Shown here: piece after piece, positions 43,601-51,060 of the stretch
Position numbering within the stretch: position 1 is the stretch's first letter
Layout of the letters: every line of letters starts with the position of its first letter
NCBI GenBank assembly: GCA_963822615.1
Contig: CAWGIM010000021.1
Span: forward strand, 868,001-932,000
DNA: 64,000 nucleotides
From: Trebonia sp963822615
Lineage (GTDB): Bacteria > Actinomycetota > Actinomycetes > Streptosporangiales > Streptosporangiaceae
Direction: 5' to 3'
Program-made: the position numbers and the translations under genes
Notes under the pieces: model-generated
Seen by the model: the letters and a program-made list of their open reading frames with translations, nothing else
Database searches by the model: none
What the model was told of the DNA's origin: nothing

Positions 43601-44274
43601 TCAACTTCGAGCGCGAGATGCTCGGGCTGTACGTCTCCGACCACCCGCTGCTCGGCATCGAGCACGTGATCGCGAACGGCACCGACATCTCGGTGGCCGA
43701 GCTGATGGCCATCGGGGAGGAGGACGAGGACGGCGCCCGTCCCCCCGTGCAGCTCGGCGAGCGGGGCAAGGACGGCAGCCCGATCGTCAAGATCGGCGGC
43801 ATCCTGTCCGGCGTCACCCGCAAGGTGACCAAGAAGGGCGACTCCTGGGCGGCCGCCACCCTGGAAGACCTGGGCGGCGCGATCGAGGTGCTGTTCTTCC
43901 CCAACAGCTACCAGCTCTACGCGACCGCGATCGCCGACGACGCCATCGTGATCGTCAAGGGCAAGGTCGACAAGCGCGACGACGTGCCCAAGCTCATCGC
44001 GATGGACCTGAGCATCCCCGATATCACCGTCTCGGCCGAGAGCGGTGCCCCGTTCGTGCTGCAGCTCCCGGTCACCCGCTGCGTCCCGCCGGTGGTCGAG
44101 CAGCTGCGCGAGGTGCTGCGCACCCACCCCGGCACCACCGAGGTCCACCTGCGGCTGCGCGGCAACCAGAAGACCACCGTGGTCCGGCTGGACGACAAGC
44201 TCCGCGTCACCGCGTCCCCGGCCCTGCACGCGGACCTCAAGCAGCTCCTCGGCCCGTCCTGCATCGCTAGCTAA
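40690..44274 (+). CDS. dnaE: DNA polymerase III alpha subunit
   Basis: DnaE1 is the replicative polymerase core. The N-terminal PHP domain (YAHLHVHTEYSMLDGAARL) keeps its His residues, as expected in actinobacteria, where it may give proofreading. The C-family palm has GPGRGSAAGSIVAYAMGITDLDPL and the catalytic PDIDIDFDERGRADVI (about residues 418-433). A helix-hairpin-helix region, the OB fold (VKIGGILSGVTRKVTKKGDSWAAATLEDL) and a C-terminal tau-binding region follow. Length, at 1194 residues, is normal. The preceding 294 bp shows only the terminator and no other gene. Confidence 0.98.
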   Translation: MADTPYAHLHVHTEYSMLDGAARLKDMFKEVAANGMTHVAMTDHGNMYGAAEFHRQAKEAGVTPVIGIEAYVAPEHRGNKNRVLWGQPHQKSDDVSASGAYLHKTIWARNNEGLHHLFKLTSRSYAEGWLVKWPRFDKELIAQYAGGLMASTGCPSGEVQTRLRLGQADAALQAAADYQDIFGKENYFLELMDHGLSIETRVREGLLEIGRKLGIPPVVTNDSHYSKESDSVSHDLLLCIQTGKTLADADRFKFDGSGYYIKSPQEMYAVRTDDIWQEGCRNSQLLIADRVDTSGMFEFVNLMPRFPIPPEFDNQDALFAHTVWEGMAKRYPDGIDDTRRKQAEYEIGIIVQMGFPAYFLVVADFINWAKGNGVAVGPGRGSAAGSIVAYAMGITDLDPLTHGLIFERFLNPERISMPDIDIDFDERGRADVIRYVTQKWGSDKVAQIITYGTIKAKAAIKDSTRVLGFPYAVGDRITKAFPPAVMGKDIPLGGIFDPDHARYSEAGELRNLYNTEADVKQIIDTARGIEGLIRQPGVHAAGVIMSAEPLTDHIPVWTRHSDGAVITQFDYPTCEGLGLLKMDFLGLRNLTIMADAVRAIESNRGLKINLLDLTLDDKPTYELLSRGDTLGVFQFDSSGYRTLLRTMKPDNFEDISALGALYRPGPMGVNSHTNYALRKNGQQEITPIHPELAEPLAEILEPTYGLIVYQEQVQRAAQILAGYTLGQADLLRRAMGKKKKEILDKEFIPFRDGCRKNGYSDKAIQAVWDVLVPFAGYAFNKAHSAAYGLVSYWTAYLKANYPAEYMAAVLTSVGDDKDKSALYLSESRRMGVKVLPPDVNASVATFTAVGADVRFGLAAIRNVGANVVEAIVATRRAKGEFTSFADFLRKVPVVACNKRVIESLVKAGAFDSFGHPRKGLALIHEQAVDSVIDLKRNEAIGQDSLFGGDEQAEAAFEVAIPDAEWDKKTRLNFEREMLGLYVSDHPLLGIEHVIANGTDISVAELMAIGEEDEDGARPPVQLGERGKDGSPIVKIGGILSGVTRKVTKKGDSWAAATLEDLGGAIEVLFFPNSYQLYATAIADDAIVIVKGKVDKRDDVPKLIAMDLSIPDITVSAESGAPFVLQLPVTRCVPPVVEQLREVLRTHPGTTEVHLRLRGNQKTTVVRLDDKLRVTASPALHADLKQLLGPSCIAS

Positions 44275-44292
44275 GATCAAGACCAGGAAGCT

Positions 44293-44309
44293 CCCGAACG
44301 GGTGCGGCT
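44293..44309 (+). repeat. CCCGAACGGGTGCGGCT repeat, copy 2
   Basis: Identical to the copies at 21386 and 54161. It lies 18 bp after dnaE and about 80-95 bp before the likely GNAT start. It is followed by GACC, as at 54161. Confidence 0.7.
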
Positions 44310-44388
44310 GACCCCGGCCAGCCCCATGCCCCTTCCCGGCCCGGTAAACCAGTTGCGCCCGCCCCCCGGCCACCGCCATCGTCGGGGC

Positions 44389-44934
44389 GTGCTGATACGT
44401 CGTGAGGCGGCCGCCGACGCCGCCGTCATCCGCGCGGTCACCGCGGCCGCGTTCGCCCGGCCGGGGGAGGGCGAGCCGTCCGAGGCGCCGCTGGTCGGCT
44501 GGCTGCGGGCCTGCCCGGCCTGGCTGCCGCGGCTGTCGCTGGTCGCCGTCGGGCCGGGCGGTGCCGTCGTGGGGCACGTGGTGTGCAGCCGGGGCACGGT
44601 CTCATCGGTCTCATCGGCGGGCGCGCCGGGCGCGGCGGCGCCGGTGCTGGCGCTCGGGCCGCTGTCGGTGCGCCCGGACCAGCAGGGCCGCGGCGTCGGC
44701 CAGGCGCTGGTGCACGCGGTACTAGGGGCCGCCGACGCCCTCGGCGAACCGCTGGTCGCCCTGCTCGGCTCGACCGGCTACTACCCGCGGTTCGGCTTCC
44801 GGCTGGCCAGCGAGTTCCTGATCACCCCGCCGGACCCGGCCTGGGTACCGCACTTCCAGGTCCGCCCGCTGACCGCCTACGACCCGGCGGTGCGGGGCGA
44901 GTTCACCTACCCCGAGCCGTTCGACCGCCTCTGA
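44389..44934 (+). CDS. GNAT family N-acetyltransferase
   Basis: The 181-residue protein has the GNAT fold used to transfer acetyl groups from acetyl-CoA. The acetyl-CoA site is LGPLSVRPDQQGRGVGQALVHAVL, followed by LLGSTGYYPRFGFRLASEFLI. It resembles the YhbS-like group of predicted acetyltransferases; the substrate is unknown. The frame is open to 44302, but homologues start at about VLIRREAAADAAVIRAVTAAAF, so GTG 44389 is preferred. Two perfect palindromes follow. Confidence 0.86.
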   Translation: MLIRREAAADAAVIRAVTAAAFARPGEGEPSEAPLVGWLRACPAWLPRLSLVAVGPGGAVVGHVVCSRGTVSSVSSAGAPGAAAPVLALGPLSVRPDQQGRGVGQALVHAVLGAADALGEPLVALLGSTGYYPRFGFRLASEFLITPPDPAWVPHFQVRPLTAYDPAVRGEFTYPEPFDRL

Positions 44935-44940
44935 GCGGTT

Positions 44941-44964
44941 GGTGACCCGGGCGCCCGGGTCACC
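44941..44964. terminator. 24-bp perfect palindrome after the GNAT gene
   Basis: GGTGACCCGGGC and its exact complement form a 24-bp dyad without a loop, 7 bp after the stop. It sits between convergent genes and probably serves termination. Confidence 0.65.
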
Positions 44965-44974
44965 ACCGCAGACG

Positions 44975-45016
44975 CCGACGGCGGCGGTGCCTGCGCGCAG
45001 GCACCGCCGCCGTCGG
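44975..45016. terminator. 42-bp perfect palindrome, bidirectional terminator
   Basis: Two 21-base arms are exact complements with no spacer, centred on TGCG/CGCA at 44995/44996. It lies 12 bp from the end of the minus-strand gene at 45029 and ends both convergent units. Such a long perfect palindrome is unusual even for a terminator. Confidence 0.75.
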
Positions 45017-45028
45017 ACCGGTCCGGTG

Positions 45029-45969
45029 CTAGACCGGCTGGTAGAGCTGGTTGAACAGGGCCCGGTAGCGGTGCATGAGCTGGCGCAGCTGCTCGGTGTC
45101 GGCGACGGCCTCGCCCGGAGCGGCTGACCCGCCGGCCGAGCCGTTGTCCCACATGGTGCGCATCTGCCGCTGCCGCTGCTCGAGCGCGTCGGCCAGCGCC
45201 CGCCCGGCCTGCTCGACCAGGTCGGCCGCGCCGGCCACCGCGACCTGCGGGTCGTCGACGAACTCGGCCTGCACCCGCTGCCACTGGGTCAGCAGCTCGG
45301 TGTCGCCGCGGAGCAGCGGCTGGTCCAGGTCAGCGGCGGGAGCCGGCACGGCGCCGCCGGCCGCGGCGGCGCTAGTGTCGTCCGGGAGCGCGGTCACCGG
45401 CTCGGCGGTGGCGGCGGGCGACGCCTCGTAGCTGGCGGGCGTGACCGGCTCGGCCGGCTCGACCGGCTCGGCGGCCTCGGCCTCGGTGTAAGCGGCGACC
45501 GGCTCGGCGGGCTCGGCCTCGGTGTAAGCGGCGACCGGCTCGGCGGGCTCGGCCTCGACCGGCTCGTCCTGGGTGTAACCGGCGGCCGGCTCGCCGGCCC
45601 GTCGGCCAGGTTGTCCCGGTACTCGTTGTTGTCCCGGTACTCGTTGCCGTCCCCGTAGGCGGAGTCGTCCCGGTAGGCGGAGCCGGCCGGGTAGTCCTCG
45701 GCCGGCTCGACCAGGGTCGGCGGCTGAGCGGAGCTGTCCTCCGCCACCGTCCCCTCGGTGACCTCGTCGTCGGCTAGCTCGTTGTCCGGGGCGCTGCGGG
45801 CGGCCGGGGTGAAGGTCGGCACGACGGTGCTGCGCTCGGGCGCGTCGGTGTCATCCACCGCGCTGTCGTCCGCACCAGTGCCGTCCACCGGGCCGTCGTC
45901 GATCGCGCGCTCGTCTGCCTCGGTCTCGGCCGCGGTGCGGCCGGAGGTGTCGTTGGGTCGAAGCCTCAT
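45029..45969 (-). pseudogene. hypothetical acidic protein, paralogue of the next gene upstream, frame broken near 45598
   Basis: The N-terminal half (MRLRPNDTSG...) is acidic, with repeated EYRDN. Near 45594-45601 the frame changes to an Arg/Pro/Ser-rich tail that ends at 45394. One base over, the sequence continues naturally as GEPAAGYTQDEPVEAEPAEPVAAYTEAEPAEPV and runs to a TAG at 45029. The C-terminal domain (LLTQWQRVQAEFVDDPQVAVAGAADLV, then TEQLRQLMHRYRALFNQLY) matches the pattern of the gene at 46053. GAGAGGA lies upstream of the ATG at 45969. No function is known. The break is either a real lesion or a lost base. Confidence 0.65.
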
Positions 45970-46052
45970 GTTGTCTGTCCTCTCGAATCGATCCGGCCCT
46001 CCCGTGGCCACGGCTAAGCGGGGGCCGTGACCACGGGGTGGAACGCTTGGAG

Positions 46053-46853
46053 CTAGGAGTGGTTGCCGCTCACGCTGCTGGCCTCGCGGCTGTCCCGCCG
46101 CCAGAACACCCGGTGGGCGGGCTGCTCCGCGGCCGCTTCCTGGTCGGCGGCGGCCTCGTCCCCTGTCACCTCGTCCTGGGGCACCGGCGCCGGCTCGGCC
46201 GCCTGAACGGGCACCGCCGGGGCGGGGGTCACCGTCGCGGCGGTGCTCACCGGGGCGGTGCTTACCGGGGCGGTGCCGGCGCCGGTGGTGGCACCGGTGG
46301 CCGCGGTCGGGGTGCTCTCGTCGCTGTCGTCCTCGATGCCGGCCAGCGCGCGGAACATCGCGCGGAAGTCCAGCAGCGCCTGGCGCAGCTTCTCGGTTGC
46401 GGTGCGGCCGGCCCCGTCGATCACCGCGAGCGAGTCGCGGTACCCGTCAAGCTGGGGCCCGTAGTCGACCGACAGGTCGGTGAGCAGCTGGCCGGAATCG
46501 GCTACCTCGTAGCCGCGGTCCGCCGCCACCGCGGTGACCAGCGCTGACGCGCTGCGCACCGACTCGGCCGGGTTGTCAATGAACATTTCCTGCGCCGTCA
46601 CCCACTGGGTGCCGTACAGGGCGCGCCGCTCTTCCGAGAGCGGCGTGATGCCGAGGCCCTCCACCCGGCGGCGGCGCTTGTCGAACTCAGCGTTCGCCTG
46701 CTTGGCGCCCACCTCGTCGACCATGCGGTTGTATTCAGGGCCGAGACTGCGCCGCTCAGCCGACCGGCGAGCGGCCATCCTGCTCGCCAGGGCGGCGACT
46801 ACGGCGAGGACGACCAGCACGACCACGATCGCGATTATTACTCCAACGGACAC
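46053..46853 (-). CDS. membrane-anchored hypothetical protein with a conserved helical domain
   Basis: The 266-residue protein starts with one membrane helix (SVGVIIAIVVVLVVLAVVAALASRMAARR). A helical domain follows at about residues 35-185 (WVTAQEMFIDNPAESVRSASALVTAVAADRGYEV, then TEKLRQALLDFRAMFRALAG), then a Pro/Ala/Val-rich tail. The W-x3-Q-x2-F-x-D-x-P and KLRQ-x4-FRAMF patterns recur in the downstream gene at 45029, so the two are tandem paralogues. GGAGGT lies upstream of GTG 46853. I know of similar actinobacterial hypothetical proteins but not their role. Confidence 0.75.
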   Translation of the reverse strand: MSVGVIIAIVVVLVVLAVVAALASRMAARRSAERRSLGPEYNRMVDEVGAKQANAEFDKRRRRVEGLGITPLSEERRALYGTQWVTAQEMFIDNPAESVRSASALVTAVAADRGYEVADSGQLLTDLSVDYGPQLDGYRDSLAVIDGAGRTATEKLRQALLDFRAMFRALAGIEDDSDESTPTAATGATTGAGTAPVSTAPVSTAATVTPAPAVPVQAAEPAPVPQDEVTGDEAAADQEAAAEQPAHRVFWRRDSREASSVSGNHS

Positions 46854-47053
46854 GGTTACCTCCGAACCTCGCGTTGCGCACACCGGCTTCCCCCAGGCAC
46901 CGCCCGCAAACAACGCCAACCATCATGAAACGGCGTAATGGCCGGCGAATCCGGCCGCGGGCGGGCCCCGCCCGCGGCCTCTCGCAGGTCCGCCCGCCGC
47001 CCGCCGCCCTGGCCGCGTACCATCGCGGGGAGGAAACGAGGGGGGAGACAGCG

Positions 47054-47671
47054 GTGATGGCGATGGGGCCGGAGGTGCCCGAAGTGCCTGAGGTACCGGA
47101 ATGGCCTGGTCCGGCCGCGCGCCCCGATGCCCGGACCGTCGCCCTGTCGGTCGGGCTGATCGCGATCAGCGTGCTGCTCGGCCTGCTCGGCGGCCTCATC
47201 TGGGCGGAGGTGGCCCCCCGGGTGCTGTACCAGGAGGTCGCGGCGGGCACGGCCGAGGTGGTCAACGCCGAGACCCGCGCCTTCTTCGGCGCCGACCTCT
47301 GGTTCTGCCTCCTCGCCGCCCTGGCCGGCCTGCTGACCGGGGCGCTCGGTTACCGCTTGGCGGTCGCCTCGCGGACCGGGTTCGCCCGGGCGGCCGCCGC
47401 GCTCGGCCTCATCCTCGGCGCCGTCGGCGGCGGGTTCGCGATGATGTGGCTGGGCGGCCAGATCGGCCTGTCGGCCTTCAACCACCACCTCGCGTCCAGC
47501 CCGGACGGCACCGTGTTCAACGGCTCGCTCGCCCTCGGCGCCAAGAGCGCGCTGGCCTGCTGGCCGCTGTTCACCGCGGCCGTCCTGCTGATCATGGAGT
47601 GGAGCACGCGCCCGGCCGCGGGCCAGCCCGCCCCGGACCTACCGGGCCAGCCCGGCCCGCCCCCCGGCTAA
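47054..47671 (+). CDS. four-helix membrane protein, DUF2567-like
   Basis: The protein of about 205 residues has an N-terminal EVPEVPEVPEWP repeat. Four membrane helices follow (about residues 27-50, 75-93, 102-125 and 165-185), with the loop WAEVAPRVLYQEVAAGTAEVVNAETRAFFGADLWF. Size, topology and location between dnaE and hisD suggest the DUF2567 family of actinomycetes; this is tentative. GGGGGAG lies upstream of GTG 47054 and ATG 47057. Confidence 0.7.
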   Translation: MMAMGPEVPEVPEVPEWPGPAARPDARTVALSVGLIAISVLLGLLGGLIWAEVAPRVLYQEVAAGTAEVVNAETRAFFGADLWFCLLAALAGLLTGALGYRLAVASRTGFARAAAALGLILGAVGGGFAMMWLGGQIGLSAFNHHLASSPDGTVFNGSLALGAKSALACWPLFTAAVLLIMEWSTRPAAGQPAPDLPGQPGPPPG

Positions 47672-47689
47672 CGCCGGCCACGCGAGACC

Positions 47690-47728
47690 GGATGTTGTTC
47701 CGGCCATATAGGGGCGGAAGCAACATCC
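47690..47728. repeat. 39-bp palindrome, type II copy F
   Basis: The arms are GGATGTTG-TTCCG and CGGAA-G-CAACATCC, with one bulged G. The centre is CCATATAGGGG. Ends and core (TGGATGTT, CCCTATATGG, AACATCC on the minus strand) match the perfect palindrome at 55086. It lies between convergent genes, 9 bp from the lipoprotein stop. Confidence 0.75.
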
Positions 47729-47737
47729 ACTCCTGGA

Positions 47738-48430
47738 TTACCGGGACCCGGTGGCGGTAGGCACCGGCACCGCGCTGGCCCGGCTAACCGACGGCACCGG
47801 GACGGGCATCCGCGACGCGGTCGCCGTCGGCACCGGCACCGGCGCGGCGGACCCGTCGCACGGCTGCGCCGCCCGGACCGCGGTGGGCGAAGCCACCGGG
47901 GACGCCGCGGTTGGCCGCCCGCTCGGCCCGGCTGATGGCGGCCCACTCGGCCGGGCCGATGGCCGCCCGCTCGGCCCGGCCGACGGCCGCACGGTGGCCA
48001 CGGCCGACGGTGCCGCCGTCACCGGCCGCGCGCACGAGAGGACCGGCACCGGCGTCGCCGGCCCCCCGGCGGCAGCGGCGCCCGGCTGGGTCACGGCGGG
48101 CCCGGCCGCCGACGCCGGCGCGACCGGGGCCGCGGTCGCGGTACCAGACGCGGTGCCCGACGCGCTGGCCGACGCCGGGCCGGCCGGCGTCACTGACACG
48201 CTGCCGCTCGCGGTAGTGCCCGCCGTGCTGGCCGCGCCGGTCCGGTCCGGGCCGGCCAGTGTCGCCGCCCCCGAACAGCCCGCCAGGGCCGCCGCCGCCG
48301 CGGTGCCCAGCACCCAGCCGCCCAGCACCCAGCCGCCCAGCACCCAGCCGCCCAGCACCCGGCCGCCCCGTACCCAGCCGCCCCGTACCCGGCCAGATGA
48401 CGCCGGGGCCTTCTTCTCGGTTGACCGCAC
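47738..48430 (-). CDS. predicted lipoprotein with a repeat in its signal peptide
   Basis: From GTG 48430 (GAGGAG seven bases upstream) the 230-residue protein starts MRSTEKK. A hydrophobic stretch built from WVLGG repeats follows, then a lipobox, AAALAGCSG, with Cys at about residue 49. The mature part is rich in Ala, Ser, Pro and Thr with PSGRPSARPSGPPSAGPSGRP and PVPVPTAT repeats, and has no recognised domain. It is likely surface-exposed and disordered. Its start diverges from the sigma-factor gene about 210 bp away. Confidence 0.7.
   Translation of the reverse strand: MRSTEKKAPASSGRVRGGWVRGGRVLGGWVLGGWVLGGWVLGTAAAAALAGCSGAATLAGPDRTGAASTAGTTASGSVSVTPAGPASASASGTASGTATAAPVAPASAAGPAVTQPGAAAAGGPATPVPVLSCARPVTAAPSAVATVRPSAGPSGRPSARPSGPPSAGPSGRPTAASPVASPTAVRAAQPCDGSAAPVPVPTATASRMPVPVPSVSRASAVPVPTATGSR
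48290..48375. repeat. 15-bp tandem repeat in the lipoprotein signal peptide
   Basis: CCCAGCACCCAGCCG occurs three to four times in a row, followed by two CCCCGTACCCGGCCG-like units. On the minus strand it encodes GGWVL and GGRVRG units within the hydrophobic core of the signal peptide. Confidence 0.8.
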
Positions 48431-48639
48431 CCGTATGCTCCTCGTGCTCGTCGGACAGTTCGGCCGCCGGAAAGCCAGCGGCACCGGGAAGTACGTGGCA
48501 GCCGGAGAAAAGTTGTCCCGCCCGGATCGCAACCTTTTCCCGCCTTCAGCCGTATAGGCGGGCAGGCGGGACCAGTCGCGCGGTCGCAAGCGCGGTCGGC
48601 AGCGGAGCAGGACTGGTAGCGGAGCGGGACAGGAGGCCA

Positions 48640-49167
48640 GTGGCGCGGACAGACGAGGACTTCGCCGAGTTCGCGCGGGCGAGCTACCCGGGGCTCAGGC
48701 ACGCCGGCTACCTGCTGACCGGCGACCGGCACTCGGCCGAGGACGCCGCCCAGACGGCGCTGGTCCGCACCTACGCCGCCTGGTCGCGGGTGCGCCGCGA
48801 CGACGCCTACGCCTATGCGCGCAAGGTGCTGGTCAACCACGTCACCGACCGCTGGCGCCGGCGGCTGCGCGAGTACCCGTCGGGCGACCTGCCGGAGGGC
48901 CCGGGCGGTCCCGACCCGGCCGACGAGGTGGCGCTGCGCCAGTGGGTGTCCGGCGCGCTGGCCACGCTGACCGCCAGGGAACGGGCCGTGATCGTCATGC
49001 GCTACCTGTTCGACCAGCCCGAGGCGGCGGTGGCGCGGGACCTCGGGGTCTCGGTCGGTACCGTCAAGTCCACCAGTTCCCGTGCGCTCGCGAAGCTGCG
49101 CGTGCGCGCCGCCGAGGAAGCCCAGCCGGAACCGATCGGCCGGGCGATCGCGGGGGAGCGGCCATGA
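48640..49167 (+). CDS. SigE-family RNA polymerase sigma factor
   Basis: The 175-residue protein has region 2 (DEDFAEFARASYPGLRHAGYLLTGDRHSAEDAAQTALVRTYAAWSRV) and region 4 (LATLTARERAVIVMRYLFDQPEAAVARDLGVSVGTVKSTSSRALAKLR). This matches the actinobacterial SigE-70 extracytoplasmic-function group. GTG 48640 has AGGAGG three bases upstream. The next gene, which overlaps its stop (ATGA), encodes a membrane protein likely to act as the anti-sigma partner. The target genes are unknown. Confidence 0.92.
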   Translation: MARTDEDFAEFARASYPGLRHAGYLLTGDRHSAEDAAQTALVRTYAAWSRVRRDDAYAYARKVLVNHVTDRWRRRLREYPSGDLPEGPGGPDPADEVALRQWVSGALATLTARERAVIVMRYLFDQPEAAVARDLGVSVGTVKSTSSRALAKLRVRAAEEAQPEPIGRAIAGERP

Positions 49168-49760
49168 CCAGCCCCGACACCGACACCCTGCGCCGCGCCC
49201 TGCGCGCAACCGCAGGCACCGCCGGGGACCTGGCGGCCGGCCCGCTCGACGGAGCCCCCCTCGACCTGGCCGCGATCATCGGGCGCGGGCGGCGGCTGCG
49301 TCGCCGCCGCCGCGTCGCCGCGGCCGCGGGCACCCTCTGCGCGCTGGCCGTGCTGGCGGGCGCGGCGACCGGGATCGCGGACCTGGCCGCCTCGCCTGCC
49401 TCGCCCGCCGCGCCGCCCAGCCCGGCGGGCCCGGCCAGCCCCCCCGCCACCCGCCTCGCCTCCCCGTCGCCGGTCCAGCGGGCCAGCGCCACCCGGGCGC
49501 CGCGCCCGGTCCCCACCGCGTCGCCCAGCGACGCCCGTCCCGCGTCGCCCCGGGCACCCCGCCCCGCCTCGGCTAGCATCCCGGCCGTCGGCGTCCCGTC
49601 GGCCAGCAGCATCACCACCAGCGGCATCACCACCAGCGCCCCGGCTTCGTCGGTGTCGCCCGCCGCGTCCGCGGTGACTATCCCCGGCAGTTCCTCGTCC
49701 GCGACCCCGACCGGGTCACCGCCCACCCCGCTCGCGACGGCCACCCGCGCGGCTGGCTGA
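49164..49760 (+). CDS. single-pass membrane protein, probable anti-sigma partner
   Basis: The 198-residue protein has a cytoplasmic segment (residues 1-45, TLRRALRATAGTAGDLAAGPLDGAPLDLAAIIGRGRRLRRRRR) and one membrane helix (VAAAAGTLCALAVLAGAATGIADL). A Ser/Pro/Thr-rich external tail of about 120 residues follows. The basic stretch just before the helix sets N-in topology. ATGA coupling to the SigE-family gene suggests it holds the sigma factor at the membrane. No zinc-binding anti-sigma motif is visible, so this is inference from context. Confidence 0.7.
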   Translation: MTSPDTDTLRRALRATAGTAGDLAAGPLDGAPLDLAAIIGRGRRLRRRRRVAAAAGTLCALAVLAGAATGIADLAASPASPAAPPSPAGPASPPATRLASPSPVQRASATRAPRPVPTASPSDARPASPRAPRPASASIPAVGVPSASSITTSGITTSAPASSVSPAASAVTIPGSSSSATPTGSPPTPLATATRAAG

Positions 49761-49893
49761 CCCGCGCCCCGCCCGCGAGCTCCCCGGGCCCGGCCGCGGG
49801 CTGGGCCTAAGGCCGGGCCCGGGACCGGGCCACCGTCCCCCGCCTCGACGGCCGCCCCCGCCGCCCGCCCCTGTTTCAGTAAGGTCATTGCTC

Positions 49894-50627
49894 ATGAGCA
49901 GTGACCGCGGGCCGGCAGCGGCGCTGACCTCCCAGGCCAGGGAACTATGGGAGTGCCTGGCCGGGGCCGGGGCGCGGTTCGCCCCCGCGGTCAGCGCGGT
50001 CGTGTCACCGGGGGCGCGGCTCTGCCCGCCGGGCTGGGCCGGAATCGTCGTCCTGGGCGGCGCGGTGCTGGCGACCGCGCCTGATCCGGCGGCCGCCCGC
50101 GTTCTCGACCAGGCCCTCGGGCCCCGGCCGGCCGCCGCCCTCGCCGACGCCGAGGCGCTCGGCCGCTGGCTGCCACTGGCCGGGATGCTCGGCCCGGCCG
50201 TCCTGGCCTACCTGGACCCGGCCGAGTTCCGCCCGCCACCCGGGGCCGTCGGCCGCCGCACCGACCAGCCTGGACGACCCCGTCCTGGGTCAGCTCCTGC
50301 AAGCCGTCAGCGCCGACGAGGTGGAGGAGAGCGGCCTGGCGGAGATCACCTCGCCGGCCTTCGTGATCCGCGAGTACGGCCAGGTCGCCGCGGCCGCGGG
50401 CTACCGCGACTGGCCCCGCGACACCGCGCAGCTGAGCGTGCTCACCGCCCCCGCCGCCCGCGGCCGCGGCCTCGCCCGGGGCGTCGCCTCCGCCGCCGTC
50501 GCCCACGCGATCGCTCACGGCAAGCTGCCCCAGTGGCGCGCCCGCCTGCCCGCCTCGAGGCGGGTACGCCGGCGCCCTGGGCTTCCGCGAGCTCGGCTTC
50601 CAGGTCAGCCTCCGCCTCGAGCACTAA
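49894..50627 (+). pseudogene. GNAT acetyltransferase-like gene with two apparent frameshifts
   Basis: Three frames join to make one plausible protein. The first (49894 to about 50243) reads MSSDRGPAAALTSQARELWECLAG...YLDPAEFRPPPG. The second (about 50243-50560) reads GPSAAAPTSLDDPVLGQLLQAVSADEVEESGLAEITSPAFVIREYGQVAAAAGYRDW and the acetyl-CoA loop TAPAARGRGLARGVASAAVAHAI. The third reads GYAGALGFRELGFQVSLRLEH to a TAA at 50625-50627. Breaks lie near the CCCGGGG run at 50240-50245 and near 50558-50563. The C-terminus GFRELGFQ is typical of GNAT enzymes. Two breaks could be a true pseudogene or base-calling errors. Confidence 0.7.
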
Positions 50628-50780
50628 CCCGGGCCCCGCTACCCCGCCCCGCCAGCCCGCCCCGCCACCCCGCCTCGCTCCGCCCGACCCGGCCGCCCCG
50701 CCATCCGGCTGCCGCCACCCGGCCGCCCGCCACCCGGCCGGGCAGCCCCTCGGCCGCGCAGCCCCGCGCTGCGGCTGCCG

Positions 50781-50818
50781 TGGAAACGTTTTAGGGCCAT
50801 GACACCAAAAAGTTTCCG
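50781..50818. repeat. 38-bp palindrome, type I copy C
   Basis: It begins TGGAAACGTTTT and ends AAAGTTTCCG. On the minus strand it reads GGAAACTTTTTGGTGTCAT then GGCCC, sharing TTTGGTGTCAT with the copy at 5073 and GGAAACTTTTT with the copy at 33448. It lies about 250 bp before hisD. Confidence 0.8.
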
Positions 50819-51054
50819 AAATAAATCCTTGAGCTGCATCAATGTGATCAAAGTGACTGCTGCGGTAGCGGACTAACCGGACGCGCTGCCGCCCGCCGAA
50901 GGGGGCTGCCCGTCAAGGACGCCGGCTGCCAAAGTCGCCGGGGCACCCGCGATCCGGGCCTGCCCACCGCCCAGGCCCGCCCGGCGGCCGAGCCGTTCCC
51001 GGTCGGCCCGCTGTCCAGCATCCGGACCGATCTGCGGGCTGCCTGCGACGTTCG

Positions 51055-51060
51055 TAAACT
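51055..51060 (+). promoter_or_regulatory. -10 element of a probable leaderless hisD promoter
   Basis: TAAACT ends six bases before the GTG start codon, so transcription would begin at the start codon itself. No ribosome binding site precedes hisD, which agrees with a leaderless mRNA. The -35 element is not obvious. Confidence 0.5.

Noticed and set aside
40636..44577. A 1313-codon open frame on the minus strand opposite dnaE
   Set aside because: It has no family resemblance and mirrors dnaE codons; such long antisense frames are expected at this GC content.
48290..48375. Regular short repeats that could suggest a CRISPR array
   Set aside because: The units are contiguous 15-bp in-frame coding repeats without unique spacers.
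47751..48557. A 268-codon plus-strand frame opposite the lipoprotein
   Set aside because: It is a repeat-rich mirror of the lipoprotein gene, which has a good ribosome binding site and lipobox.
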